Counted from the stretch's first letter, positions 1 to 8,814 are shown. The stretch is DNA of 64,000 nucleotides from Fodinibius sp036381435 (GCA_036381435.1 DASVCW010000029.1:1-64000), one strand, 5' to 3'. Notes: generated by a model from the sequence alone, not told the origin. Program-made: numbers and translations.

Positions 1-140
1 AGAAATGGACATCGCCCCTGCAAAACTGGGCATTGACTGTTCAACAGCTGGCCATTAAATTTGGTGACCGTTTGCCGCTGGATTTAACCCATAAACCTGA
101 TAAATAGCACAAACCGGACAGAGTTCAGTTTACACTACCC
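1..140 (+). mobile_element. Right end of an IS256-family insertion sequence
   Basis: The window opens inside an insertion sequence. Positions 3-107 encode the C-terminus of a Mutator/IS256-type transposase. The ~30 bp after the stop codon (about 108-137, ending tttacactacccc) look like the terminal inverted repeat. Beyond about 138 the minus strand reads cleanly as TonB-receptor coding sequence, so the element sits inside that gene. The left end and the target duplication are outside the window, so the exact boundary is an inference. Confidence 0.65.
3..107 (+). CDS. IS256-family transposase, C-terminal fragment (5' end off window)
   Basis: An open frame from the window edge encodes 34 residues ending at a TAG. 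It contains the pattern W-x2-P-L-x-N-W-A-L-T-V-x-Q-L-A-I-x-F-G-D-R-L. This matches the usual C-terminus of IS256/Mutator transposases (N-W-x-x-A-L-x-Q-[LF]-A-I-x-F-x-x-R). The DDE catalytic residues lie upstream and are not visible. It runs towards the interrupted TonB receptor gene on the opposite strand. Whether the transposase is intact cannot be judged here. Confidence 0.6.
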   Translation, partial: KWTSPLQNWALTVQQLAIKFGDRLPLDLTHKPDK

Positions 141-728
141 CATAAACCGAGGCTAAAGAACCCATAATGGGCATTCCATCAATCATTACTGCGGTATAAG
201 GGCCTTCCATGCCGTTGATGCGAATACTGTTAGTTCCGCACACTCCGCAGGCAACATAACTGCTCAGCCCGTTAATGTAGTCAATATTCTCCATCAAATT
301 GCCCGAGGGATTTTTTCGGAGGAACTGATTTGTAACCACTTCTACTTTCACAGGTGAATCTTTTATATAAGTTTCTCTCATTGTTCCCGTAACCACCATC
401 CGATCCATTGTTGTTACCGATTCTTCCAGTTCAATATGAAGCTCGAGTAATTCTCCCGCCTGAATACTTATTTCTTTGGTAAATTTTTTATATCCCACCA
501 TAGAGGCCTGCAGCAAATATGTGCCTTCCGGAATATTTTTGATTAAAAATTCTCCCTTTTCATCCGTCGCACTCCCTCTTTGCAGACTTTCAATACCAAC
601 ATTGACTCCCGGTAATGGTTTATCGTTTGCGGTAACGGTTCCTTTATTTGTCCGGGGGCAGTTGCTGGAGCTGTTAAGGTTGATTGAGAGAAAAGAATCA
701 GGAGCAGAAGAGAAAAAAGATTATACAT
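130..728 (-). pseudogene. TonB-dependent receptor, N-terminal fragment (frameshifted and cut by an IS)
   Basis: Read from 728 leftwards, the gene begins with a signal peptide (MYNLFSLLLLILFSQSTLTA). After a frame change it encodes a carboxypeptidase-regulatory-like beta-sandwich (GTVTANDKPLPGVNV ... GTYLLQASMVGYKK) and the start of a TonB plug domain (VVTGTMRE ... IRINGMEGPYTAVMIDGMPIMG). The frame change lies near 640-650: ATAAAGG reads through correctly only with one more A. The plug stops abruptly after SVYG at about 138, exactly where the insertion sequence begins. The beta-barrel is therefore missing and the gene cannot make a receptor. The fragment is preceded by a candidate metal-regulator dyad at 781-796, so it was probably a metal or metallophore importer. 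Certainty about the family is high; the substrate is unknown. Confidence 0.8.
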
Positions 729-780
729 CGCTAAACTTACTTTTAGTTTAATTTAAAAATAAGTTACGCATAATATAATT

Positions 781-796
781 TTTAGACAAGACTAAA
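781..796. promoter_or_regulatory. Candidate DtxR/MntR-like operator upstream of the broken TonB receptor
   Basis: TTTAGAC-AA-GACTAAA is an imperfect dyad of the TTTAG-N6-CTAAA type, about 50 bp upstream of the receptor start. Related dyads lie at 924-939 and 7586-7602. The shape matches operators of DtxR/MntR-family iron or manganese repressors. No such regulator is encoded in the window, so the assignment is inferred. Confidence 0.4.
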
Positions 797-923
797 TTAA
801 TTATTAAATAATGCTTATTTGATTGAGTGTAACCTGATCGACAAGTCAAAAACATATTCAGGGAGACGAACAGCTTTCCCTTTTAATTTTATCCAGCTTT
901 TATTTTGGGTAATTAATTTTTAT

Positions 924-939
924 TTTAGTCTAAACTAAA
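924..939. promoter_or_regulatory. Candidate DtxR/MntR-like operator upstream of the oxidase-ZIP operon
   Basis: TTTAGTCT-AAACTAAA is a near-perfect 16-bp dyad (one mismatch), 55 bp before the multicopper oxidase start. It is the best of the three related dyads. Its position fits repression of the 994-3284 operon. Confidence 0.45.
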
Positions 940-993
940 AATAAAGTTTGCCATACAAATAAATTTGCTTTAGCAAATAGTTATAGGAGCCTT

Positions 994-2112
994 ATGGAAG
1001 AAAATGACTTTAAATTAAAGCGAAAAGACTTTATTAAGTCCGGCTTCGCAGCCGGTGGGATAGCTTTTTTATCTTCTCTTTTTCCATCGGTGTTTGCACA
1101 AGCTAATCGGCCTTCAAGCCAGGAAAACATGCTACGGCACGGCAATGGTATGAAGCATACTATGGGAACAGTGGGGAGGGTAAATCACAAAAGAAACGGT
1201 TTTGATCCTCATGAAATTCTCACCGACTGGGATACAGGCAAAGTATCTAAACTTCCTAATGGCCAGACTCTTCGAGAGTATCAAATTGTAGCCCATGATA
1301 AGGAAATAGAGATTGCCCCCGGTGTTTTTTTTCCGGCATGGACCTATAACGGGCGTATTCCTGGTCCAACCCTTCGCTGCACTGAGGGAGATCGTATTCG
1401 AATCCTGTTTATTAATGCAGGCTCCCATGCGCATACCATCCACTTTCATGGCATTCACTCGGCTTTTATGGACGGTGCCTCAGGCGTGGGCCGCGGGGAG
1501 ATAGCACCCGCTGAATCATTTACTTATGAATTCGATGCTAAGCCTTTCGGTTGCCATGCCTATCACTGTCACTCCAATCCATTAAAAAAACACATTCACA
1601 AAGGACTGTATGGGGCATTTATAGTAGATCCGGACCCGAATAAGCACCCTGAGCATAAAGATGCAGCACGTTCCAGATTATTGGGTACGCAACAGAATAA
1701 AGAATGGCAGGAGATGGTCATCGTGATGAACGGTTTTGATACTAATTTTGATGAGGAAAATGAAGTTTATGCGGCCAACTCTACTGCCTTTGCATACATG
1801 AATGACCCCATTCGTATTGATCGGGAGCGTCCCGTCCGGCTCTACCTGTTGAATATGACAGAGTTCGATCCGATAAACTCTTTTCACCTCCATGCGAATT
1901 TCTTTGATTATTATGATCATGGAACCACGCTCACTCCAACTCTTAAAACAGTAGATACCGTGATGCAATGCCAAGCACAGCGCGGGATCCTGGAGTTTTC
2001 GTTTGATGGTTTTGAACCGGGAAAATATATGTTCCACGCTCACCAGTCCGAATTTGCCGAACTGGGCTGGATGAGCTTTTTTGATGTCGTTTCGACGGAG
2101 GAGCTTACATGA
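994..2112 (+). CDS. Multicopper oxidase, two-domain type, exported (possible metallo-oxidase)
   Basis: This 372-residue protein begins with a Tat-like leader (residues 7-36: LKRKDFIKSG, a hydrophobic stretch, then VFAQA). The twin-arginine is KR rather than RR. Copper-binding HxH pairs are visible in the order expected of a multicopper oxidase: HFH at 150-152, HCH at 191-193, HLH at 298-300 and HAH at 348-350. This gives a trinuclear centre, with C192 and nearby His as candidate type 1 ligands. The first cupredoxin domain spans about 95-215 and the second about 240-366. The length is short compared with three-domain laccases or CueO. The next gene, a ZIP metal permease, starts inside its stop codon (ATGA at 2109-2112), so the two are translationally coupled. 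That suggests oxidation of a metal ion such as Fe(II) or Mn(II) linked to transport. The substrate is an inference; a copper-tolerance oxidase is the alternative. Confidence 0.8.
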   Translation: MEENDFKLKRKDFIKSGFAAGGIAFLSSLFPSVFAQANRPSSQENMLRHGNGMKHTMGTVGRVNHKRNGFDPHEILTDWDTGKVSKLPNGQTLREYQIVAHDKEIEIAPGVFFPAWTYNGRIPGPTLRCTEGDRIRILFINAGSHAHTIHFHGIHSAFMDGASGVGRGEIAPAESFTYEFDAKPFGCHAYHCHSNPLKKHIHKGLYGAFIVDPDPNKHPEHKDAARSRLLGTQQNKEWQEMVIVMNGFDTNFDEENEVYAANSTAFAYMNDPIRIDRERPVRLYLLNMTEFDPINSFHLHANFFDYYDHGTTLTPTLKTVDTVMQCQAQRGILEFSFDGFEPGKYMFHAHQSEFAELGWMSFFDVVSTEELT

Positions 2113-3284
2113 ATATGTTAAAAAACGGCATGTCAATTAAATGGTTGTGGGCTATCGTTCCTCTTGCACTGTTGGCAGGATTGATCTGGTTATTTTTTCA
2201 GATTAATCCTTTAAAGCCGCTCGGGGTATCTTCTCCGCCAGTGGAAGAGATTACAGTAGAGCGCACGATTCTGGATGAGGAAGGCATCAAACTGTTGGTA
2301 CGGGCCAATGGATCTCAGCCCGTTGATATTGCACAAGTACAGGTAAACGCCGCTTACTGGAATTTTACTCAGAAACCAAAGGGGCCTTTAGGCCGGCTTG
2401 AAACCGCCTGGATTTCACTTCCCTATCCCTGGGTGAAAGATGAGTTGCACGAAATTACCTTTGTTACAAGTACCGGCGCTACATTTGGCCATACCATTGA
2501 AGTAGCTGTGCCGACCCCTGAATGGACATTTTCACGACTGCTTGCGTACGCATTACTGGGTATCTACGTAGGAGTTATTCCTGTTACCCTGGGCCTGTTA
2601 TTCTTTCCCTTCCTGAAAACCTTAGGTACGCGGGGTTTCCAATTGATTCTATCGCTTACCCTAGGCCTGCTCGCCTTTTTATTGATTGATACGATTTTGG
2701 AAGGTTTAGAGCTTGGAGCAATGGCTGCGGGTGCTTTTCAGGGTACAGCTTTGGTATGGCTCGCAGCCCTCGTCTCTTTTCTTGTGCTTCTGGGAGTGGG
2801 CCGGTATAAAGGTGATGCTCCCAAAGGTTTCAAATTGGCTTTTTATTTGGCTTTAGGAATAGGATTGCACAATCTGGGTGAAGGGCTGGCAATAGGGGCG
2901 GCTTTTGTCTCGGGAGAAGCTGCACTGGGAACATTTTTAGTAGTTGGATTCACGCTCCACAACATTACGGAAGGAATTGGTATTGCTTCTCCATTGGTGG
3001 ATAAGAAACCTGCCTTGTTAACATTTATTGGTTTGGCTGCCCTGGCCGGACTACCCGCTATAGCTGGGACATGGATTGGAGCTTTTGCCTATTCTCCCCA
3101 ATGGGCAGCTCTTTTGCTTGGAATCGGTGCGGGCTCTATTCTGCAGGTGATTGTAGAAGTGGGAGCCTACCTGCTAAGGTACAGCCAAAAAGAGGGGCAG
3201 TACTTTTTATCAGGAGTAAGCATTTCAGGCTTCGGGATTGGAATTTTGGTAATGTATGTCACAGCATTACTTGTAAATGTTTAA
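2109..3284 (+). CDS. ZIP-family metal permease with an N-terminal extracytoplasmic domain
   Basis: This is an inner-membrane divalent metal importer of the ZIP family. Residues 12-30 form a membrane anchor. Residues about 45-140 form a beta-rich domain facing the periplasm. Eight or so membrane segments follow from about 143. The two diagnostic metal-binding motifs are present: HNLGEG at 254-259 (TM4) and HNITEG at 284-289 (TM5). The start overlaps the oxidase stop by 4 bp. The extra N-terminal domain is not part of a minimal ZIP and may dock the coupled oxidase. By analogy with the yeast Fet3/Ftr1 pair this could be an oxidase-coupled iron or manganese uptake unit, but ZIP proteins normally carry divalent ions, so export or copper-linked roles stay open. 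Confidence 0.82.
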   Translation: MNMLKNGMSIKWLWAIVPLALLAGLIWLFFQINPLKPLGVSSPPVEEITVERTILDEEGIKLLVRANGSQPVDIAQVQVNAAYWNFTQKPKGPLGRLETAWISLPYPWVKDELHEITFVTSTGATFGHTIEVAVPTPEWTFSRLLAYALLGIYVGVIPVTLGLLFFPFLKTLGTRGFQLILSLTLGLLAFLLIDTILEGLELGAMAAGAFQGTALVWLAALVSFLVLLGVGRYKGDAPKGFKLAFYLALGIGLHNLGEGLAIGAAFVSGEAALGTFLVVGFTLHNITEGIGIASPLVDKKPALLTFIGLAALAGLPAIAGTWIGAFAYSPQWAALLLGIGAGSILQVIVEVGAYLLRYSQKEGQYFLSGVSISGFGIGILVMYVTALLVNV

Positions 3285-3523
3285 CGTTGCGTAAACCCCT
3301 CGGAAAAGACCTCTGCGTGAAAGCTATTATTGTCATTCGACTGTAGTCCGCCAGTGGCGGACGAACATCCCGAAGTTTTGGGATCATAACATTTTTGATT
3401 TAGCAGCCTTAGTTATAACGGATGAGATTTCTCCGCTACGTCCCAATAAAAAGCATTGAGACTTCGGTCGAAATGACAAACCAAAAGGCTTAACTTTATC
3501 TCAAGTTCACGTTACAACAGACA
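3285..3523. repeat. Spacer with palindromic repeats between convergent genes
   Basis: No gene is seen here. The spacer holds GTCCGCCA-G-TGGCGGAC at 3346-3362 and an ATCCCGAAGTTTTGGGAT hairpin just after it. Both are short dispersed palindromes and may act as bidirectional terminators for the convergent genes. Confidence 0.4.
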
Positions 3524-4756
3524 CTAAAAAGGCATTTTTTGCCTTTTCATTTTCCTTTTTCTTCGGCCAGTAGCAGAATTCCTGCCCCTTTTTTTCTTCT
3601 CCGTCTTCTTCTTTCGCTTTTCACGATCCCACCAAATCAGAAAGCCGGTGACGGGCAGGCTGGCACAAATCAGGCTGGCTAAAAAAGCAATAATTTTACC
3701 CGGAAGTCCGGCGATGGCACCCACGTGGATATCATAATTCATGGACAATAGCTTTTCTCCGGCATTTAGTTCGGAATAACGGTTGGCGGCAAGAAGCTCT
3801 CCCGTATATTGATCAAATTGCAGGCTGCTGTTTGAGTAGTAGGTGTCTCCATCGGGGCGAACCAAGGCGCTGATTGTTCCCAGAGAATCAACCGGGGCAG
3901 TAATAGCGATACTGAAGGCCTGGGGATACTCCGTCCAAGCATTAACATAGGCTGCATCTAATGCAGAAAAATCAGTTTCTTCGGCAGGTAGAGTGGAAAC
4001 GACTTTTTTAGCCGGGGGAGAAGGCAGTTTATATTCACCCGTACCTAAAAAGTGAAGACTCTTCTGAGCAAAGGGAAAATACCAGTAAAGTCCGGTAAGG
4101 CCGAGGATGAGTGAAATCACCAGAAAATAAAAGCCGAGTACATTGTGCAGGTCATAATTCACCCTGCGCCAGGTCCCGTTCCATTTAATTTTGAAGCTTT
4201 TTTGTCGTCCGCTTCTATTCCATTTTTTAGGCCACCAGAGAATCATTCCTGAGATGAGCAAAATGATAAAAATGACAGTGCTCCAAACAACAATCGGTTG
4301 GCCAATAGGTGTTGACAGTAAAAGGCTCCAGTGAATTCCTTTTACTATTTGGAAAAAATCTTCCTCTTCATTTACAATCCCCGCAATTTCACCATTGTAT
4401 GGGTTGATGTACAGGGTGCGATAGTCTTTAATAGTGCCGAAATAGGTCCAGCCATCGCCTCCGCCTTTGTAGTACATGGCTGACCAGTTCCGGTCGGGGT
4501 TTTTGTAAGTCGTCAACCCATAGGGCAGGTAGTCGACGCCAAGAGCCTGTGCCGCTTTTTCCTGAAGCTCTTTGATAGGAAGCGTTTGTGAGCGGTGTTC
4601 CTGCTCAATAAAGAGCACTTCACTCCTTGTCCATTGCGAAATTTCGTGCTGGAAAACGAATAGGCAACCTGTAACGCCCAGTATAAAAACCACCAGCCCG
4701 GAGATGAGCCCGAGCCAGCGATGAAGAAATAAAATGATCTTTTTAAAAGATCGCAT
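3524..4756 (-). CDS. PepSY-associated transmembrane protein (PiuB-like, iron-uptake partner)
   Basis: A 410-residue inner-membrane protein of the PepSY_TM family, often found next to siderophore receptors. Four membrane segments are visible: about 12-34 after the typical start LHRWLGLISGLVV, then near 150-170, 205-230 and 355-375. A large periplasmic PepSY-like region lies between the first two (YINPYNGEI ... HWSLL) and another follows (YYSNSSLQFDQYTGEL). The tail after 375 is extremely Lys/Arg-rich and cytoplasmic. The gene lies downstream of, and in the same direction as, the siderophore receptor at 4903-7287, so they are probably co-expressed. Some family members are ferric-siderophore reductases; that role is inferred here. 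Confidence 0.8.
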   Translation of the reverse strand: MRSFKKIILFLHRWLGLISGLVVFILGVTGCLFVFQHEISQWTRSEVLFIEQEHRSQTLPIKELQEKAAQALGVDYLPYGLTTYKNPDRNWSAMYYKGGGDGWTYFGTIKDYRTLYINPYNGEIAGIVNEEEDFFQIVKGIHWSLLLSTPIGQPIVVWSTVIFIILLISGMILWWPKKWNRSGRQKSFKIKWNGTWRRVNYDLHNVLGFYFLVISLILGLTGLYWYFPFAQKSLHFLGTGEYKLPSPPAKKVVSTLPAEETDFSALDAAYVNAWTEYPQAFSIAITAPVDSLGTISALVRPDGDTYYSNSSLQFDQYTGELLAANRYSELNAGEKLLSMNYDIHVGAIAGLPGKIIAFLASLICASLPVTGFLIWWDREKRKKKTEKKKRGRNSATGRRKRKMKRQKMPF

Positions 4757-4853
4757 TGATGAGAAAAGATTAAATTTAAATCATGTCATCCTGAATTTAT
4801 TTCAGGATCTAAAGCGATTAACCGTGTTAACTGCTTTATAAAAAATTCAGGAT

Positions 4854-4880
4854 GTCATGCTGAAACAAGTTCAGCATGAC
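4854..4880. repeat. 27-bp perfect palindrome (hairpin) between PepSY and TonB receptor genes
   Basis: GTCATGCTGAA-ACAAG-TTCAGCATGAC forms an 11-bp perfect stem with a 5-nt loop. A second, shorter TCCTGAA/TTCAGGA palindrome lies at about 4791-4808. They occupy the 146-bp gap between two co-directional genes. They may attenuate transcription from the receptor into the PepSY gene, or be dispersed repeats. Confidence 0.55.
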
Positions 4881-4902
4881 ATGAAGTAGAATTTTAAGAT
4901 GC

Positions 4903-7287
4903 CTAAAACTTATACGAAAATCCTGCCGTAATACTCCGCGGCTGCTGTGGATTTATCGTGCTCCAGCCTTTGTAATACTCCTTATCTGTAAGATTGTTGA
5001 TTTTCAAATCAATCCGGTAGTTAGCAGTGTTATAGAAAACAGAAGCATCAAAAATAGTATAAGCAGGCAGAGTGAAGACACCGGTATTAGCGCGATTCAT
5101 AATAAGATTTTCACTGGCATAATTCACTCCAAAACCAACGCCAAACCCTTGTAGGGAACCATTGGTGACATGATAACTTGCCCAGGCATTGAATAAATCT
5201 TCGGGGCCGGAGGCTTCGGGTCTTCTTCCCCTTAAGGCATCATTGCTCGTTTTGGTGATCTCACTTTTGTTATGGCTGTATCCTGCCGTGATATTCAAAC
5301 CCGGAACCGGCGCGGCGGTGATGCTGGCTTCAAAACCCCGGCTGTAGTTTTCGCCATCCTGAACATAAAAGTTCACCCGGTTCGGATCGGGACGCACTAC
5401 ATTTGAAACAGTAATATTGTAGTAACTTAAGGTAGCAGTTAACTTGCTGTCAAAGAGATTTGCTTTAACTCCGGTTTCCCATTGGTTTGCCTGTTCAGGT
5501 TCAAATGTGTTGGTACTTCCGTCACCCTGAATACGGGGAGCTATATTATTGAAGCCGTTCATATAATTAGCAAATACCGATAGCTTATCATCAATAGGCT
5601 GGAAAACAAGTCCGAATTTTGGCGACAACGCTGCCTGAGTATAATTATCGTCTTCAGTTGATGGATTACCTATGTTGTCGAAATAATCAATTCTAAGACT
5701 GGCCATTGCAGAAAGACGCGGTGTAAAACTAACTACATCAGAAATATAAGCACTGTAGGTTTTTTGTGCCGTGGTGGCATTGTTTACAGGAACACCGGCT
5801 AAAGCGGCATCCACAGCTTCTCGTGATATACCCACAGGATTTCCATTTTGCAATGAAATTTGATCATATGCGATATAGCCACTGCTGTTATTGATTAACC
5901 GTTGGCTATAATAATCAACCCCGATGATCATTTTGTTATGCATTCCCGCAAAGTTAAAATCACCGATAAAGTTTTGCTGGATATCGGTGCCTAAAGTGGT
6001 TGAATTTTGTTTGTTGATATAGCGGACATAGATATCGCTGGTTTCATCGGCCAGACCCCAGAGATAAGAATAATAACCGTCAGCCTTGGCTGAACTTCTG
6101 GATACGGCGGTTTGAGATATCCAGTTATCCGAGATTTGATACCTCATTTGCCCTTGGAGGCTAAAGGTGGGATTGCTAATGGTCAGCGTGTTGCTGGTAT
6201 ATGAGTAATGGTTATTATAGTTCAACTCTTGAATATTTGTAGCCACCAGCGGAGCGCTCCGATTCAAAAACAACATGGTGGGATTAGTGCCTTCTGAATA
6301 GTAGTACTCGGTATTAACCAGGAATGAAAGTCTGTCACTTACATCATACGACAGAGAAGGCGCGATGAAAAATGACTTATTGAATCCGGCGTCCTGAAAA
6401 CTGTTTTCGGTGTGATAAGCTCCATTCACTCTCAGGGCAATGCCTTCGTTACCGATAGGTGTATTCACATCAACAGCGATGCGGTTTAAACCAAAGCTGC
6501 CGGTTTTGTAGGAAACCTCACCTCCGAAATAATTGTATGGCTTTTCAGTCACTACATTGATCAATCCTCCATAAGAGATCAGACTGCTTCCGTATAAAGT
6601 ACCGGATGGCCCTTTGATCACTTCAATTCGTTCTACATTCGAGATATCCAGCGTTCCGTTGGTGAGAGACGGAAGTCCATTTACCATCGTAGGCTGGACA
6701 GCAAAACCACGCAGTGAATAATAACCGGCGCCATCACCTCCGCGCCCGGTCGACTCCCAAAGTTTAAAGATACCGGGAGCATTGGTTAATGCCTGGGCAA
6801 AACTGGTTACTACTTGGTCTTCGAGGAGTTCAGAACTAACTGTGTTATAAACCTGGGGATTGTTGATATTTTTGATAGGAAGTTTGGAAACATAAGAACT
6901 GATCTGGGTGGCATACTTATTGACTTTATTTCCGTCCACCACAATTTCCTGCAATTCCTGTTTTTGGGAAGATAAAACCACATTTATGGTAACCGTTTCC
7001 CCGTTTTCTACAGTAACCAGCCTTTTTTCGGTCTGATATCCAACCCCTGTTACAATCAGGGTATATTTATCAGCCGGCACACCCTCAATTTTATAAAAGC
7101 CCTGCTGATCGGCAGCCGAACCGAAATGAGTACCTTCAAGAGTGACATTGATATTTGCAACGGGCTGCTGGGCTCTGTTTGTGACTTGTCCCACAATAGT
7201 ACCGGTTTGAGCAGATGCGGAGCTCGCCATAAAAAGAAGCAAGAGCGCGGAGTACAGGGCGGAGAGCATTTTTTTTAAAAAGTTCAT
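4903..7287 (-). CDS. TonB-dependent siderophore-type receptor
   Basis: An outer-membrane receptor of 794 residues, complete in length for the family. The order is signal peptide (1-26, ending SASAQ), carboxypeptidase-regulatory-like domain (about 29-112), plug domain (about 135-245, with QALTNAPGIF, YYSLRGF and VERIEVIKGPSGTLYGS) and a 22-strand barrel. It ends in an aromatic residue (GFSYKF) as needed for BAM assembly. The plug motifs resemble FhuA/FpvA-type ferric siderophore receptors. It transports a metal chelate using TonB/ExbBD energy; those genes are not in the window. The next gene downstream is the PepSY protein. A TTTAG/CTAAA dyad about 300 bp upstream suggests metal repression. 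Confidence 0.9.
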   Translation of the reverse strand: MNFLKKMLSALYSALLLLFMASSASAQTGTIVGQVTNRAQQPVANINVTLEGTHFGSAADQQGFYKIEGVPADKYTLIVTGVGYQTEKRLVTVENGETVTINVVLSSQKQELQEIVVDGNKVNKYATQISSYVSKLPIKNINNPQVYNTVSSELLEDQVVTSFAQALTNAPGIFKLWESTGRGGDGAGYYSLRGFAVQPTMVNGLPSLTNGTLDISNVERIEVIKGPSGTLYGSSLISYGGLINVVTEKPYNYFGGEVSYKTGSFGLNRIAVDVNTPIGNEGIALRVNGAYHTENSFQDAGFNKSFFIAPSLSYDVSDRLSFLVNTEYYYSEGTNPTMLFLNRSAPLVATNIQELNYNNHYSYTSNTLTISNPTFSLQGQMRYQISDNWISQTAVSRSSAKADGYYSYLWGLADETSDIYVRYINKQNSTTLGTDIQQNFIGDFNFAGMHNKMIIGVDYYSQRLINNSSGYIAYDQISLQNGNPVGISREAVDAALAGVPVNNATTAQKTYSAYISDVVSFTPRLSAMASLRIDYFDNIGNPSTEDDNYTQAALSPKFGLVFQPIDDKLSVFANYMNGFNNIAPRIQGDGSTNTFEPEQANQWETGVKANLFDSKLTATLSYYNITVSNVVRPDPNRVNFYVQDGENYSRGFEASITAAPVPGLNITAGYSHNKSEITKTSNDALRGRRPEASGPEDLFNAWASYHVTNGSLQGFGVGFGVNYASENLIMNRANTGVFTLPAYTIFDASVFYNTANYRIDLKINNLTDKEYYKGWSTINPQQPRSITAGFSYKF

Positions 7288-7752
7288 AAGACGGATTAGA
7301 TGTGATTTTTAGTTAAGGTTCTGAATTTTTGATTTATTGAAGCTTGATCCTGATAACTTTTTGTGCGAACGAAAACAGCTGATAGGTTCCAAAATTTTTT
7401 AGTGAAGAGAAGTTTTTTGAAAACCCGGATCAAAACATTCATCATTTTTTTAATGATTTTATCCTGCTAATCCCGTTAAAGGCTTTTTTTACTTTCGCTT
7501 AAGCAAGACAGTAAACAGGAATTTTATGTGACTAAAAATTTGATTTTTATTTAGACTGCATTTAAATAATGGGGTGTAAATATAATTTAGATTCAGTCTA
7601 AACAGCAAATGTATTTCGCAATTTTTTCTTTAAAAGATGAGAAATAATTTAAAACCTACTTTTGAGAAGGGATACGGGAGGGGTATCAGGACCAGAAGTG
7701 GAAATTGAGGAAGCAAATCAAGTGACAAGCAGCAATTACGTATCACTCGTTA
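7288..7752. other. 465-bp non-coding region upstream of the TonB receptor
   Basis: I see no gene here. It is AT-rich and contains the dyad at 7586-7602 and a partial copy (TTTAGACTGC, 7550-7559). The receptor promoter probably lies here with a long leader. No riboswitch consensus was recognised. Confidence 0.4.
7586..7602. promoter_or_regulatory. Candidate DtxR/MntR-like operator upstream of the siderophore receptor
   Basis: TTTAGATT-C-AGTCTAAA is a 17-bp dyad with one mismatch. It matches the dyads at 781-796 and 924-939. A partial copy lies 30 bp nearer the receptor. Metal-dependent repression is inferred from the three gene contexts. Confidence 0.42.
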
Positions 7753-7929
7753 CTATCCCTGACTATTTAAGAACCACTCTTCGGCTTCTTTGATACCTTC
7801 TTTAATGGCTCTTTCTTCTGAATAGTTATCTTTTTCCATTAATTTTTTTGCAATTTCTATGGCTTTCTCCCTTACGGCGGGATTTAAATCGTCTAAATCA
7901 GCTTTAAAATTTTCAAAAGTCCACTTCAT
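7753..7929 (-). CDS. Small conserved protein (58 residues), function unknown
   Basis: This 58-residue protein starts MKWTFENFKADLDDLNP, continues with VREKAIEIAKKLMEK and ends EEWFLNSQG. It resembles a family of small acidic-helical proteins known from many bacteria (pattern N-L-x-P-x-V-R-x-K-A-I-E-I-A ... A-x-x-E-W-x-x-N). They have no assigned function. It has no signal peptide or membrane segment. It stands alone between the TonB receptor leader and the acetyltransferase gene on the other strand. Confidence 0.6.
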   Translation of the reverse strand: MKWTFENFKADLDDLNPAVREKAIEIAKKLMEKDNYSEERAIKEGIKEAEEWFLNSQG

Positions 7930-8069
7930 GACAGGATACTGAAATTAACGGCTCATATTTTTAACAAAATACGGTTGTAATTAATTGCTAATATGGAATG
8001 AAAACGCTTTAATAAGCCTTTAATTTTAAAACTTCATTGAGGCCACCCAGAGAAATTTAAGAGCTATTT

Positions 8070-8741
8070 ATGAAATTGATCAGGAAAGCACTTGGCGCAT
8101 GGAAGTTATATAAATTCGGCTTATTCCGTATCCTGTTAAACAGGTTATCACCCGAAATTTTTGCTTGCCAAACCTTTGTTTTATTTCGTCATGATCTGAA
8201 AAAGGAAAAAATATCCGTCCGGCAAAATAACGAGCCTTTCGTCATCAAAAAGATGCATAACCATCAGGAAAAGCTGTTTAAACAGTTCCGAAAGAAATTT
8301 CCCAATCAGGAATTTGTACACAGAATAAAGCAGCCGAATAAAACATGTTATGTGATACTTAAAGACAAGCAAGTAGCAGGTTATGGCTGGGTTTCTGACC
8401 GGGAGCTTTCTATAAACTCAATTAATTACACTTATCCCCTGAAGAAAGATGAAATTTTCATTTATGCCTGTTTTGTTTGCAAGGAATACCGGGGTGAGGG
8501 CATGTATCCTTCCATGCTTCAAAGAATATTGAGTGATTACAGCAAACAAGGGTATCGTTTAGCTTATATCGGCGTATTGTCTTTTAACAGGGGGTCTATC
8601 AGGGGAGTTAAAAAGGCAGGTTTTAAAGAGGTTAACAAAATCCGATATCTGAGGTTGCTGAATAAAGAAAAGTGGTGGGGTTTGGGGCGATACAAATATC
8701 AGCATCAGGAAAAGTTGCGCCTTCTATTCCAGGTTAGTTAA
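8070..8741 (+). CDS. GNAT-family N-acetyltransferase
   Basis: A 223-residue cytosolic protein whose C-terminal half has the GNAT fold. Residues about 130-160 carry the acetyl-CoA loop (CKEYRGEGMYPSML, the R-G-x-G-x type), followed by the helix-strand pattern ending NRGSIRGVKKAGFKEV, which is the usual motif B. The N-terminal ~75 residues are basic and not recognisable. The substrate is unknown. It is a lone gene, 16 bp upstream of the AT-rich region before the ArsR regulator, and probably not functionally linked to it. Confidence 0.75.
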   Translation: MKLIRKALGAWKLYKFGLFRILLNRLSPEIFACQTFVLFRHDLKKEKISVRQNNEPFVIKKMHNHQEKLFKQFRKKFPNQEFVHRIKQPNKTCYVILKDKQVAGYGWVSDRELSINSINYTYPLKKDEIFIYACFVCKEYRGEGMYPSMLQRILSDYSKQGYRLAYIGVLSFNRGSIRGVKKAGFKEVNKIRYLRLLNKEKWWGLGRYKYQHQEKLRLLFQVS

Positions 8742-8814
8742 AGAAGCAAAGGGTTAATTGCTAATAACAGTATTTATTATTAATATATCATTACTTAATT
8801 ATATGTTAATAACT

